This document shows positions 1-11,700 of a stretch of 64,000 nt of DNA, in pieces. The notes beneath the pieces were generated by a model. That model saw only the letters and a program-made list of their open reading frames with translations, was not told where the DNA came from and ran no database searches. Numbering within the stretch: the stretch's first letter is position 1; each line of letters begins with the position of its first letter. The DNA comes from Bacteroidales bacterium (GTDB lineage Bacteria; Bacteroidota; Bacteroidia; Bacteroidales; FEN-979), in NCBI GenBank assembly GCA_025355465.1, contig JANXZO010000034.1, positions 1 to 64,000 of the forward strand, in the 5' to 3' direction. The position numbers and the translations under genes were made by a program.

Positions 1-209
1 TTTCATGGTTTTTGGTTTTTTTATTTTTTGTTTGGTTTATTTGCGTTTGGTTTGTCGTTGTTGATGAAGCAAAGATACGGCGACCGGCATGCCGTAAACA
101 ACCACCAATTTGTAAGTGTGCAGATAAACCATGGTTTTGTACCCGGTTAATAAGTAATTGATTCCGCACTCATCAAAATAAACTGAAATCGTTACTCCCG
201 GAAAACAAA
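1..209. other. A-rich leader; possible start of an off-window minus-strand gene
   Basis: No convincing gene lies in this stretch. Read on the minus strand, the first 60 bases are an A-rich, G-poor leader ending in ATG AAA at bases 6 to 1, which looks like the 5' untranslated region and first two codons of a gene that continues outside the window. Bases 60-205 hold only a short minus-strand open frame with no recognisable domain, which I discount. The call rests on leader composition alone. Confidence 0.3.
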
Positions 210-237
210 AAGGCCCCGGCAATTCTGCCAGGGCCTT
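210..237 (-). terminator. Rho-independent terminator of the 796-aa T9SS protein gene
   Basis: AAGGCCC pairs with GGGCCTT, extended after one mismatch by GGCA/TGCC around a four-base ATTC loop. On the minus strand the hairpin is followed by a T-rich run (complement of GAAAACAAAAA at 201-211). It starts 24 bases after the stop codon of the minus-strand gene ending at 261. A T-rich run on the plus side means it could also act in the other direction. Confidence 0.75.
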
Positions 238-260
238 TCTTTTGTCAGAGGATAATGCTG

Positions 261-2651
261 TTACTTGTTCACCAGGATACTCCTGATCAGCTGTCCTTTA
301 TCATTCCTGAGTACGATTGTATATACTCCGTTGGGAATGGGTCTGAGGTCGATATTGAGAAGTGTCGTACCGGAAATTGTTATTTCCCGTTGCTGATATA
401 TGCGTGCTCCAAGGTTATTGTAAGCCTCGATCGTGAATTTCGACTGGCCGGCGTGTTCTACCGTGATGGAGAAATGACCGTCATTGGGCACCGGGAAAAT
501 TTTCCAGTTCGTTGCTTCCAATTCGTTGATCCCGGTAACTATTACATAAACGCGGTTGGATTCAGGTGAAGAACATCCGCCCAGTGTTACCACAGACCAG
601 TACCAACCTGTTTCGGTAGCTACATGCGTTTGTGCAGTCGCACCGGGAACCAGGTTGCCGCTACCGCCTGAAGTGGCGGAGAAGTACCATTGATTGCCGC
701 TGGCTGCCGAACTGCTGACAGTATCAGACAGTGCCACAACCACCGGGGCTGCAGGGATGGGATTCACCGTTACAGCAAATGCGGGTGAAACGGATCCATT
801 GCCGCAGTTGTTGCTGCCAAACACAGTTATGTTTCCTGAGGAAGCCGTGTTGGAGAAGTTGACAGTAATCGTGTTTGTTGTGCCTCCCGAGATGATGGTG
901 GCGCCTGACGGTACTGTCCAGGTATAGTTTGTAGCGTTGGCAATGGCTGCGACCGCAAACACGATTCCGGTTGAGCCATTACAAACTTCGGACGGACCAG
1001 TGATGGTACCGGCGGCTGCCGGCATCGCGGTTACGGTTACCGGGAAGTTGGGTGATACAGCACCATTACCGCAGAGGTTGTTACCATATACTGTTATATT
1101 TCCGGATGAACCATTCGCTGCAAAGTTGACTGTAATGCTGTTGGTTCCGGTTCCGGAAGCGATGGTTGCACCAGTTGGCAAGGTCCACACGTAATAGGAG
1201 GCTCCGGCAATGGTGGCGCATGAATAAGCAACTCCCTGCGTACCGCCGCATACCGCAGCTGTACCGGAAATTACACCGGCTGCAGAGGGGACAGAATTTA
1301 CCGTAACCGGATAAACCGTAGGTACGACGGAAGAGCATCCTGCACCATTGGTGTAAACAACACTAACCGACTGATTCCCTCCAACTGTCCAGTTTACCAT
1401 TACCGCATTGGTTCCTTGTCCACCGGTAATGGTTCCGCCGGCAGAGGTTGACCAGGTGTAGCCGGTCATTCCCGGTTCAGTGGTATAGGTGATGTACCCG
1501 GAGTTGGCACAGATGGAATTCTGACCTGTGATGGTCGGCACCGGGAGGGCCAGAACAGTGACATTTTTCACACTGGGGGTAGCCGCGGTGCAACCGATTC
1601 CATTGGTATAGTTAACAGAGACAGTCTGGGCCCCGAGGGAGCTCCATGTCACCGTAACGGTGTTGGAAGTGGCTGTTCCTCCGGCAGTAATGGTTCCTCC
1701 GGCAGAAACACTCCACACGTAGGTGGTCATACCTGCCTCGGTAGTGTAAACATTTCCGGTGGCACCCGAACAAACTGACCCGTTGCCTGCCAGCGTTGGT
1801 GTTACAGTAACAGTAGTGATCACGGCGCTGCCGGTCATCATGTTTGTAATGTAGGTCGCTTTTCTGTAGGCAGTAACAGTATATGTTCCGACTGTCTGAA
1901 GTCCGAATGAAAGCGCTGCCCCGGTTCCGGGAATATAGGATCCCACACCGGTACCATTTTTTATGAGCCGGTACATTACACCTGTTTGAGAACCACTGAG
2001 GCCAACCGTTAATCCCGTACCGCTGGCACAATAACTTCCCGTGCCGGTCACATTGAACGCTGTAACCGGGCCATTCAGAATCGGGTCGGCAAAATTTGTT
2101 GTATGAAAGGTCATATTCGAAATCTCTACAACTGTCCCAGTAGGGGCCGGAGGGACGATGCCATAAACATAGGTGGTGGCAGGCGTGGCATCCCACCAGA
2201 TCATACCGGGGTTAAGCTGTCCGTAGTCATTGGTATTGGTAAGGCGGAAGCTCCCAATTTTCAGGCCAGTAACAGGTATGAGGGTGCCGTTTGAAGTTGA
2301 CGGACAACCGTTTATTCTCGCCTCCAGCGTTCCGCCTACATTGAAAACGGAGACACCACCGGGCAGGAAAGCAACCGGCAGGGCTGAAGAACCTGCAACG
2401 TAAGAACCGGTGACAGTCCCCCCGTTAAGTATTCCTGCCGTATTGTTGATTTTAAAAGAGAGCTGAAAATTGTTCATGTAGAACAACGTGGTACCCGTTC
2501 GGTAAATATAGACGTCGAACTGATAAATTTTCGATGTGACCAGCGTATCGGCTGTTGCCACACAGGAATAAGTGGGCGTCTGGGCAATGGAATGAAATGC
2601 CGGCACGAGAAAAATTACCAGGGCTGCTGCAATCTTAAAAAATCGTTTCAT
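261..2651 (-). CDS. T9SS-secreted protein with cohesin-like module and PKD-like repeats
   Basis: A 796-residue protein, starting at the ATG at 2651 because this gives a clean signal peptide (MKRFFK, hydrophobic stretch, cut near SIA/Q at residue 23). An ATG 27 bases upstream would put extra polar residues in front of it. Residues about 27-190 form a beta-rich module that resembles the N-terminal half of the protein at 16839-19700 and looks cohesin-like. Residues about 284-635 hold four PKD-like repeats (G-x-x-x-VC...VYTTE...SAGGTI), the first two close to those of the neighbouring giant. An Ig-like segment follows, then a T9SS type A sorting domain at about 706-796 (WKIFPVPNDGHFSI, ending in IRSILVNK). 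Export by the Por machinery and surface attachment or release are inferred from that tail. No catalytic domain is visible; adhesion or scaffolding is likely. Confidence 0.85.
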   Translation of the reverse strand: MKRFFKIAAALVIFLVPAFHSIAQTPTYSCVATADTLVTSKIYQFDVYIYRTGTTLFYMNNFQLSFKINNTAGILNGGTVTGSYVAGSSALPVAFLPGGVSVFNVGGTLEARINGCPSTSNGTLIPVTGLKIGSFRLTNTNDYGQLNPGMIWWDATPATTYVYGIVPPAPTGTVVEISNMTFHTTNFADPILNGPVTAFNVTGTGSYCASGTGLTVGLSGSQTGVMYRLIKNGTGVGSYIPGTGAALSFGLQTVGTYTVTAYRKATYITNMMTGSAVITTVTVTPTLAGNGSVCSGATGNVYTTEAGMTTYVWSVSAGGTITAGGTATSNTVTVTWSSLGAQTVSVNYTNGIGCTAATPSVKNVTVLALPVPTITGQNSICANSGYITYTTEPGMTGYTWSTSAGGTITGGQGTNAVMVNWTVGGNQSVSVVYTNGAGCSSVVPTVYPVTVNSVPSAAGVISGTAAVCGGTQGVAYSCATIAGASYYVWTLPTGATIASGTGTNSITVNFAANGSSGNITVYGNNLCGNGAVSPNFPVTVTAMPAAAGTITGPSEVCNGSTGIVFAVAAIANATNYTWTVPSGATIISGGTTNTITVNFSNTASSGNITVFGSNNCGNGSVSPAFAVTVNPIPAAPVVVALSDTVSSSAASGNQWYFSATSGGSGNLVPGATAQTHVATETGWYWSVVTLGGCSSPESNRVYVIVTGINELEATNWKIFPVPNDGHFSITVEHAGQSKFTIEAYNNLGARIYQQREITISGTTLLNIDLRPIPNGVYTIVLRNDKGQLIRSILVNK

Positions 2652-2717
2652 GGCTGATTTATTTTGTACTTGTATCATCTTACTTATTATTTACTTTTCC
2701 CGGAAAAAATTTATCTG

Positions 2718-5700
2718 TTAAGGAGTCATTGCATAAATACCCAACAGGTAGTTGTCATAGTCCAGGTAGAGGTCGATAACGTCTACAACACCGTCTCCAT
2801 TCAAATCCGCAGGTGCATACCCAAGATCGCCGTTGAGGTAGGAGGGATAGATATAGTAAAGGTCAAGGATGTCAATGATCCCATCCTGAACCGGAGGGCT
2901 CGGATAGGGTGAGGAGAAGTCAGCAATATCTCCGACATAAATTGCAAAAACTCCACCTCCCATTGATTTCAGATTAGCCCCGAAGGCCTTGGTATTGGCA
3001 TTAGAGAAGTTATAGTTCAGCGCTGCTCCTGCAAAGGGTTGCGGAGTTGCACAAACAGTCTCAATGCTGTTACGGTGTTTCACGGTGATGTAGTAACTGC
3101 CATTCTTCAATGAAGGGATATTCACAACGGCTGTTCCATTGATATTCAGCGGAACATTGTTGATCACCTTGTAAATTGTCAGATAGGTCACGGCATCGTG
3201 GATCTCAACCGTGATGTGGTCGGCAATGGTCGGACCCCACTTGGGTCCGAATGTGATGTCGGTAGCTGTATTCATCAGTCCGCCTCCGGCATACAATCCC
3301 TGCAGATAAACAGTCAACGTGAGCGGGGTGTAGACGATGCTGCCGGTGAAGGTTCCGAAGGTGGTGAGGCCGTTGGCTGTGAGCTGGTGCGATACAATGT
3401 TTGCGGGATCGAAGGTGGTGGTGGGCGTTGGAACTTCCCTCACACAGTACACCTGGCCTGCAGGACCAAAGACATCCGTGGCAAGATAATTAAATACGGC
3501 GTTGCAGGTGAAGGCTGATATCCCGGTCTGACTTACGTTCCAGTATCTTTTCACATAAGCCAGGGTATTGGTATCGCCCGGATATTTCACGCCGGCAAGA
3601 TTCACACCGACATACGCCCCTCCGGCGAAACTGCCTCCGGTAAAGGTAAGTGTGGCAGGAGTGTATTTGCCTGTTACATTAAATTCACCAACCGGGAAGG
3701 TAAAGGCTCCGGCAGCGGTGAACATTTTGCGCAATTCACCGGTGCTGGTAGCTTCGACCATACTCGATGAGGATGGTGTTCCGGCAATGGTGGCCGCTGT
3801 TCCCAGGGTGAGGTAGTTCGTTCCAAGCGTGATCCGACCGTTTGTGAAAGTAAGAGCACCATTCACCTGCTGGCTGTTCGATAACGAAATACCTGCCGTG
3901 TTGTTCACGGTAAGTCCGCCGAATACAACCTGGCCACCGATCAACTGCAGCAAGGATCCGTTGAAGATAAAGGTTCCGTTTCCAAGTGCTGAAGGAGCTG
4001 CATTCTGATTGGTCAGGTTGCCCTGGATATTGAACGTTCCGGCATTGCTGATGGACGATCCGGCCTGCATGGTAACATCACCCGTAACGGTTATATTACA
4101 GGCTGCTGTAGCCAGGGTAAGAGATCCTCCGATAACCAGGTTGCCCGTAACTGTTGGCCAGTTTGGAACCCCCGCCGGAATCATCTTGTTTACTGCCGTT
4201 CCCGGGAAGAGGAAATCCTGCCAGTTTGTAGGATCGCTCCAATTGGTGGAGGTGGCACCTGTCCAGATACCCGGCGAACCTGCCCTGATGTAATCTGTTT
4301 TAGTTGTAGTGCCGGAGCAGGTAAGGCTGTTCGTAACCGTGAGGGTTACACTGTACAATCCTCCTGCGGTAAACTGAACCTGAGGATTCTGCGAAGTTGC
4401 CGTGGTGCCTCCAACGTAGGTGAAAGTTGCCGGTGCGATGCTCCATGTCCAGCCGGTAACTGTACCACCCACGCTCAGGTCGGTAAGGGTCACCGTTGTA
4501 TTGAGCGCCGGGGTAAGGTTGCTGGCTGAGAAGTCGGCCGCTGGCGATATGTTCACCGTCACAATAACGCTGTTGCTGTTGGTGCAACCTGAGGCAGTGA
4601 CAGTCTCAGTCACGGTGTAGGTTGTGGTCACCAGCGGAGTTACCGTCGGGTTAGCCGTAGTCGATGTGAACCCGGCCGGGACAGATACCCAGCTGTAGGT
4701 ATTTCCAACGACCGCCGTGGCGCCGATTTGTGTACTTGCGTTCAGACAGATGGCTCTGTTGGCTCCGGCAGCGGCAGCGGGTAGCGGATTGACCGTCACA
4801 ATCACGCTGTTGCTGTTGGTGCAACCAGTAGCAGTGACAATCTCAGTCACGGTGTAGGTTGTGGTCACCAGCGGAGTTACCGTCGGGTTAGCCGTGGTCG
4901 ATGTGAACCCTGCCGGGACAGATACCCAGCTGTAGGTACTTCCAACGACCGCCGTGGCGCCGATTTGTGTACTTGCGTTCAGACAGATGGCTCTGTTGGC
5001 TCCGGCCGCGGCAGCGGGTAGCGGATTAACTGTAACATTATAAACGGTAGGCGTTGTAGCATTACAACCGGCTGCGTTATTATAGTTCACACTTACAGAC
5101 TGCGCCCCGGATGTATTCCAGGTAACGGTAACTGTATTATCGGCAGATGTGCCTCCGGCGGTGATTGTGCCACCTGCAGAAACATTCCATACATAGTTCG
5201 TTCTCCCGGCTTGTGTGGTATACACGACACCGGATGTGCCAATACATAAACTATTGGTACCGGTGATGGTTGGAACAGGACGAGCGTTAACAGTGACGCT
5301 GTAACCTGTCGGGAACTGGGCGGTACATCCGCTTCCATTAACATAATTTACATTTACGGTCCTCACACCAGCTGTGTTCCAGGTTACCGTAATAGAGTTT
5401 GTACCTGAACCCGCAGTGATCGTACCACCGGTTGAGACTGACCATGCGTAACCGGTCATTGAAGCCTCGGTGGAATATACATTTCCGGCGGTGCCGGCAC
5501 ACACTGAGGTAGGCCCTGAAATTGTGGGAACAGGAAGTGCATTTACAGTTACATTGTAAACCGTTGGTGTTACTGCGAAGCAACCGCTTGCGTTTTTATA
5601 ATTCACACTTACGGTTCTTGCTCCTGCAGTGGTCCATGTGACAGTAACTGTACGGCTTGTTGCCGTTCCACCGGCGGTGATGGTTCCGCCAGCCGAAACA

Positions 5701-8700
5701 ACCCAGGTATAGTTCGAGAATCCTGCTTCTGTTGTATAAACATTACCTGTGGATCCGACACAAACGCTGTTATTTCCGGCAAGGGTCGGAACAGGTGCCG
5801 CATTTACAGTAACCGGATACGAGGTCGGAGACACTGCGGTACAACTGTTGGTATTGGTATAATTCACGCTGATACTCTGCGCCCCGGAGCCATTCCAGCT
5901 AACGGTTGCAGTATTATCTGTTGGTGTTCCTCCGGCGGTAATCATACCTCCGGCAGAAATCGTCCATGCATAAGCTGTCATCGCTGCCTGGGTCGTGTAT
6001 ACAATCCCTGTTGAACCCTGGCAAAGACTGGCTGTACCCGTGATCGAAGGAACAGGAAGAGCATTGACGGTAACTGGATATGAAGTTGGCGATGCAGCCG
6101 AACAGCCACCAGCGATGGTGTAGTTCGCGCTGACCGACTGAGCTCCTGCCGTGTTCCAGGTGATTGTGGCGGTATTGTCAGTGGTGGTACCACCTGAAGT
6201 AATTGTACCTCCTGCTGAAACGGACCAAAGATAATTTGTAAATCCGGTTCCGGTAGAGTATACAATTCCTGTTGATCCGGCGCATAATGCGTTGGTTCCT
6301 GCGATGACAGGTACAGGTGCGGTTATCACATTAACTGAATAGACTATAGGGCTTGCAGCGCTACATCCGCCGGCATTGGTGTAATTTACGCTTACCGACT
6401 GGGCCCCGGCAGTATTCCAGGTAATGGTTACTGTGTTGTCGGTTGCTGTTCCGCCGGCTGTTATGGTACCTCCGGCCGAAACAGTCCAGGCATAGGCTGT
6501 TTGTCCTGCAAGCGTTGAATATACATGGCCTGTAGTAGTTGCGCAGGCTGTTGCGCTGCCTGAAATTACCGGTGTAGGAATGGCTAGTACATTTACCGGG
6601 TAAGAAGTTGCTGAAATTGCCGAACATCCGAATGAATTGGCATAATTGACACTGACGGATTGTGCACCAAGTGTACTCCAGGTCACGGTCACCGTATTAT
6701 CCGTTGATGTCCCTCCGGCAGTGATCGTTCCTCCTGCTGAAACTACCCAGACATAACTTGATTTTCCAACTTCGGTTGTGTAAACATTCCCTGTGGAAGC
6801 TGTACAAACCGTGGCATTGCCTGCAAGGCCCGGCACCGGCAGTATATTTATTGTCACCGGATAAACTGTTGCCGTTGCGGCTGTACAACCGAAAGAATTG
6901 CTGTAGTTCACACTAACACTTTGCGGCCCGGCCGTATTCCATGTAACCGTGACGGTATTGTCGGTGGCAGTGCCTCCGGCCGTAATAGTGCCACCGGCAG
7001 AAACTGTCCACACGTAGGCTGTCATGCCGACTGCAGTGCTGTAAATGACTCCTGTTGTGCCCTGGCATAATGCATTGTTCCCTGTGATAACTGGTACGGG
7101 CAGCGGATTGACTGTTACATTGTAAACGGTAGGCGTTGTAGCATTACAACCGGCTGCGTTATTATAGTTCACACTTACAGACTGCGCCCCGGATGTATTC
7201 CAGGTAACGGTAACTGTATTGTCGGCAGCCGTTCCGCCGGATGTTATGGTGCCTCCGGCCGACACAGACCATGCGTAGGCTGTTTTGGCCGACTGTGTCG
7301 TATAAACCACGCCTGCCGTTGCCGCACAAAGGTTGTTGTTTCCCGTAATGGTTGGTATAGGAAGGGAATTCACAGTAACATTATACGAAACCGGTGCAGC
7401 AGCCTTGCATCCGAATGAATTGGCGTAATTAACGCTTACTGTTTGGGCGCCGGCTGTATTCCAGGTAACCGTAACAGTATTATCGGCGGCGGTACCACCT
7501 GAAGTAATTGTGCCACCTGCCGATACAGTCCAGGCATAGGCTGACTTGCCAGCTTCAGTGGAATAAACATTTGAAGTTGAGCCTGCACAAACGCTGTTGT
7601 TGCCGCCAATCGTCGGCACAGGAAGCACGTTTACTGTCACCGCATAAACGGTGGGAGAAACGGCAGTACAAAGATTTGCATTGGCATAATTAACGCTGAC
7701 ACTCTGCGCTCCGGCAGTATTCCAGGTGATGGTTGCAGTATTATCTGCGGATGTGCCACCGGCGGTGATTGTACCACCCGCCGAAACACTCCATACATAC
7801 GCGCTCATCCCGGTTTCGGAAGTGTACACATTCCCGGTTGATCCGATACAAGCAGAAGCGTTTCCGGTAATACCAGGTATTGGCAGCGCAATAACGGTAA
7901 CATTATACACGGTAGGAGAGGGCGCCGATACACCCACGGAATTTTGGAAATTCACGGATACTGTTTGTGCTCCCGCTGTTCCCCAGGTTACGGTAACGGT
8001 GTTGTCTGTAGCGGTTCCACCTGCAGTGATTGTTCCACCTGCCGAAACAGCCCACACATAATTGGATTTACCTGACTGGGTTGTATACACGTTTCCGGTT
8101 GTACTCTGACAAATTGTGGCCGGACCTGTGATGGTGGGAGAAGGAACCAGGTCAAAGGTCATATCGAGACCATAAACCACTTCTGCAGAGGTCGTCGACG
8201 CACCCTTGATCCGGTAGTGATACAGGCTGTTTGGTGTCAGTCCGGTCAGCGCTGCGCTGGTTGCGGTCAGACTTGTTGAGCGAATCGGTGAGATGGCTCC
8301 TACTGCTGCACTGCCGTAGGCATTTGTAAGTCCGTATTCGAAGGTCATTGCCACAACCTCGTTGTTGGTGCTGATGTTCCCGTTAACGGTTGCACCTGTC
8401 TGACCAATAGCAGTAGCAGCCAGTGTGTTGATCGCAGTGATTGGCAAAGTGAATTCATAGACACCGATATCCGGCGGATTGGTTCTGGTAGCATTTGCAA
8501 GGTCGGTGGTAATCCCGGTGACAGCTACCCCGAGGTTGTTAAAAGCCTGAACGGTTGTATGAAGATCAGTATTTGAAGTAAATGTCGGGTTAACATTCAG
8601 GGAACCCAAATCCATCGGTATGGCCTGCCATGCGGCGAAATTTGCCTTGGCAACACCGTAGAAACCGAAAGCAGTTCCTGCAGTATAGAAGTTGTTCAGG

Positions 8701-11700
8701 TTTGATACAAAAGACCCTGCAGTTGCTACATATATCGAATAATGCGACCCGGTTCCACCGGTTCTAAGGTTAGAGAGAATATTGTTGTTGACAATATAGC
8801 CAGTGGTTGCGCTTGTCCTGTAAAATGCATATGTTGAGGTAGCACCTATCGCTGAACCATAGAGATTAATGGAGTTGAAATAAAATCCTGAAGTACCTGC
8901 AGTGGCTGAGGCATCATAAAAACCATACAGGGTGGGGTTGGTTGCTGCACCGCCGTTAAGAGCAATGAGGTTGTTTGAATATTCGTTGGTGGCATATCCG
9001 CCGGCATTGTATATCCCATAGATGGCCGGAGTAACCGCTGCAGTTAAAACACCGATACTGAAAATCTTGTTTTGCCTTACGTTTCCGCCAAATGATTGGA
9101 TAGCCCTGATACTCGGGCTGCCGCTGGCGGCACTCAAGGTCATGTTGGCAATAATGTTCTGATCAATGTTGCATGCTCCTGTGGGAGTTGCATTATAGAT
9201 TCCATATGAAGTTCCTGAGGTTCCCCACACCTGAATTGAGTTTGCGGTTGAGGCGCTTCCGATGGTATTACCGGTAATGTTAGCAACACCGCTGACGTTC
9301 TGTATTCCAATGAAACCGGTAAAACTGGATGTGAGATTAAAGCTGGCAATGGTATTTCCAGAGATCGTGCTGGCCGGAGCCGTACCACCCGAAAAATAGA
9401 TACCCACGCTTGAATAGGAGGTACTAAGGGTTCCCGCCCATGTGCCGGTACAGTTCGGTCCTGACCCCCCGATGAAGTTACCGGAAATATTATGGCCGCT
9501 TCCACCGATTATATAGATCATATTATGGGCGCAAATGGGATTTTGCCCGGTTTCCATGTAAAAACTGTTGCCTGTAATCACGCAACCGTTGGCAACGGCA
9601 CCGAGATAGATCCCGTAACTTGCCGGGTCGGAGGCAAAACCTGTTTTGAAGTTGTAGAAGTTGTTGTTGGTAATAGTCAGACTGTTTGTGGCTGTGTTCG
9701 AATACACCCCTGCTCTCAGGGCACCCGGGTTTGTACCGCGGTTGTCCCTGAAATCATTACCGGAAATGGTAAGCGAATTCGTTCCCGTGCCTGCTACGAC
9801 TTCAGCAGCAAACCAGGCATAAGAATTGGATTCAAAGATCGAATTCTTAACCGTACAATTCAGTGAGCCGTTATCAAACTGTATAACTGGACCGCATCCG
9901 TTGATGGCCGCGTATGAATTGCGGAAGGTGAGGAGTTTAGCTCCTCCGTCAAAGGTGACCCTCGAGGCTCCGTGGATAAGAATCAGCGGTATTGTGTACG
10001 CGGTAGTTGAGCCTGAAACCACATGGGCCACGCCGTCACCCTGGATGGTGACCGTGAGGGTACCGGCATTGGGACCTTCTTCAATTATTTTATTTAAACC
10101 CGTTGTACCCGGTTCAACAAGGTCGGTCTTTATTGTAGCTACTACATTGGTGGTTATTACGCCGGCATTGATGGCTGCAAAAAGTCCGCCTGATGCCAGG
10201 CTGCCGGTGAGCGAAGTAAATGTGTATCCTGTTCCGACATTCACTGCAGAGGCGATTGTGGGTGCAATGTTGTAGCTGTTGGGGGTTGTAGGAGCGGTCA
10301 TCCCTGTTGGACCTACACTCGCTCCGATAGCGCCAACAGGCGGACTAAACGAAACGTTCGGCGTTGTGGCCATATCCTGTGCAACTACGAAATACTGAAT
10401 CACGTCGCCAACAACAACAACTCCTCCATTGATGATCGAATAGTCGATAGTGAAGTCAAAGGGTGAAGCACTATTGTTCGCCTCAACCCATTTCCAGCCA
10501 TTGTCAGTGCTTGTATTTCCGACAAAAGCATTGGCATCGGTCGATTTTTTAAAGTAAAACCTGGGCTTTGTCCCGGCCGTGGTATTAACACCGCTGTAAT
10601 AATCGGAAATTGTGGCAAAGCTAACCGTTGTTCGATTAGTCGTATATCCTGTATTGAGCAGGTTGGTGTAGCTGATAAGCGGGAAGAAAATATCCTGCGT
10701 GGCTGTCGGCGGGGTGTAGTTACCGGCATAAGCGCCCATGTCGACAGGCGTGAGACCGCTTCTGGCAGTTCCTGTGAAGTCATCGGTTACAGCGGGAATG
10801 GCAACACCAGTTGCCTCCGCGGGAGTTAAATTTGCGGGGTGAAGATCCATGGTACCCAGTGCAGATGCCGGACTCACAAGTAAAGGGTCACCTAATCCTG
10901 AATGTGTTTCGAAACCGGGCAAAGCCAGCTGCAAAGCACCCATGCTAAGCTGATCCGTAGCATTTATAATGGCAAGTTTGCCATCTGTAGCAGATTTGTT
11001 GTAAATATTGTAATCGCTGTTGAAGTTGGTGGTCAGCGCTGTGGCAGGAAATTTCAGCACATAATGCTGGAGGTTTGCCACTGCATTGGTTCTGACATTG
11101 ATGAAGATATTGTTTCGGATGTCTTCTGTGCTGTGCGTATTCAGGTTAAAGGCATAGGTACTGACAGCACCGGCAGCCACATTCGAACCACCTATATATA
11201 CGGTATTGAAGTAGAAATTTCCGACACTGTTGGAATTCTTGTAAATACCATTGATCAGAGCAGTGGTAGTGATCGGATTTCCCAGTTTATCAATCCCCAG
11301 ACGAATAACATTATTCTGGAAATTGGCATATCCCACATTATGATAAAAACCGGTCTGCACGGCAGAAGGGGAGGAGGTGATAAAGCTGTGGATAAGGTTC
11401 CGGTCGATCTTATTGGTGGTCGTGGTGGAGGCATTGAAATAGATACCGATCACGTTGACAGCGGCAGAGGCTGCTGTATTTACCAGGTCATAAATAGTAT
11501 TACCTGTAACGTTCAGGGTGGTTGCACCAGTGGCGCCGATGTCGATCCCGTTCAGGTTGGCTACCCCTGTGGTCGGCTGGGCGGTCGACAGAGAATAGAC
11601 ATTATTTGTGGTGACGTTGATGGTCGTGCCAGTAGAGAGATAGATACCACGCATCGCGCCTCCCGAAGTGAAAGTCATCCCGCTGTTGATATTGGCAACT

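Noticed and set aside
37-222. 61-codon minus-strand frame at the left edge
   Set aside because: Runs through the terminator hairpin, has no domain and sits in an A-rich leader region.
1612-2196. Long open frames in other frames inside the surface-protein genes
   Set aside because: They overlap strongly supported repeat proteins, have no domains and arise from the Gly/Thr-rich codon pattern.
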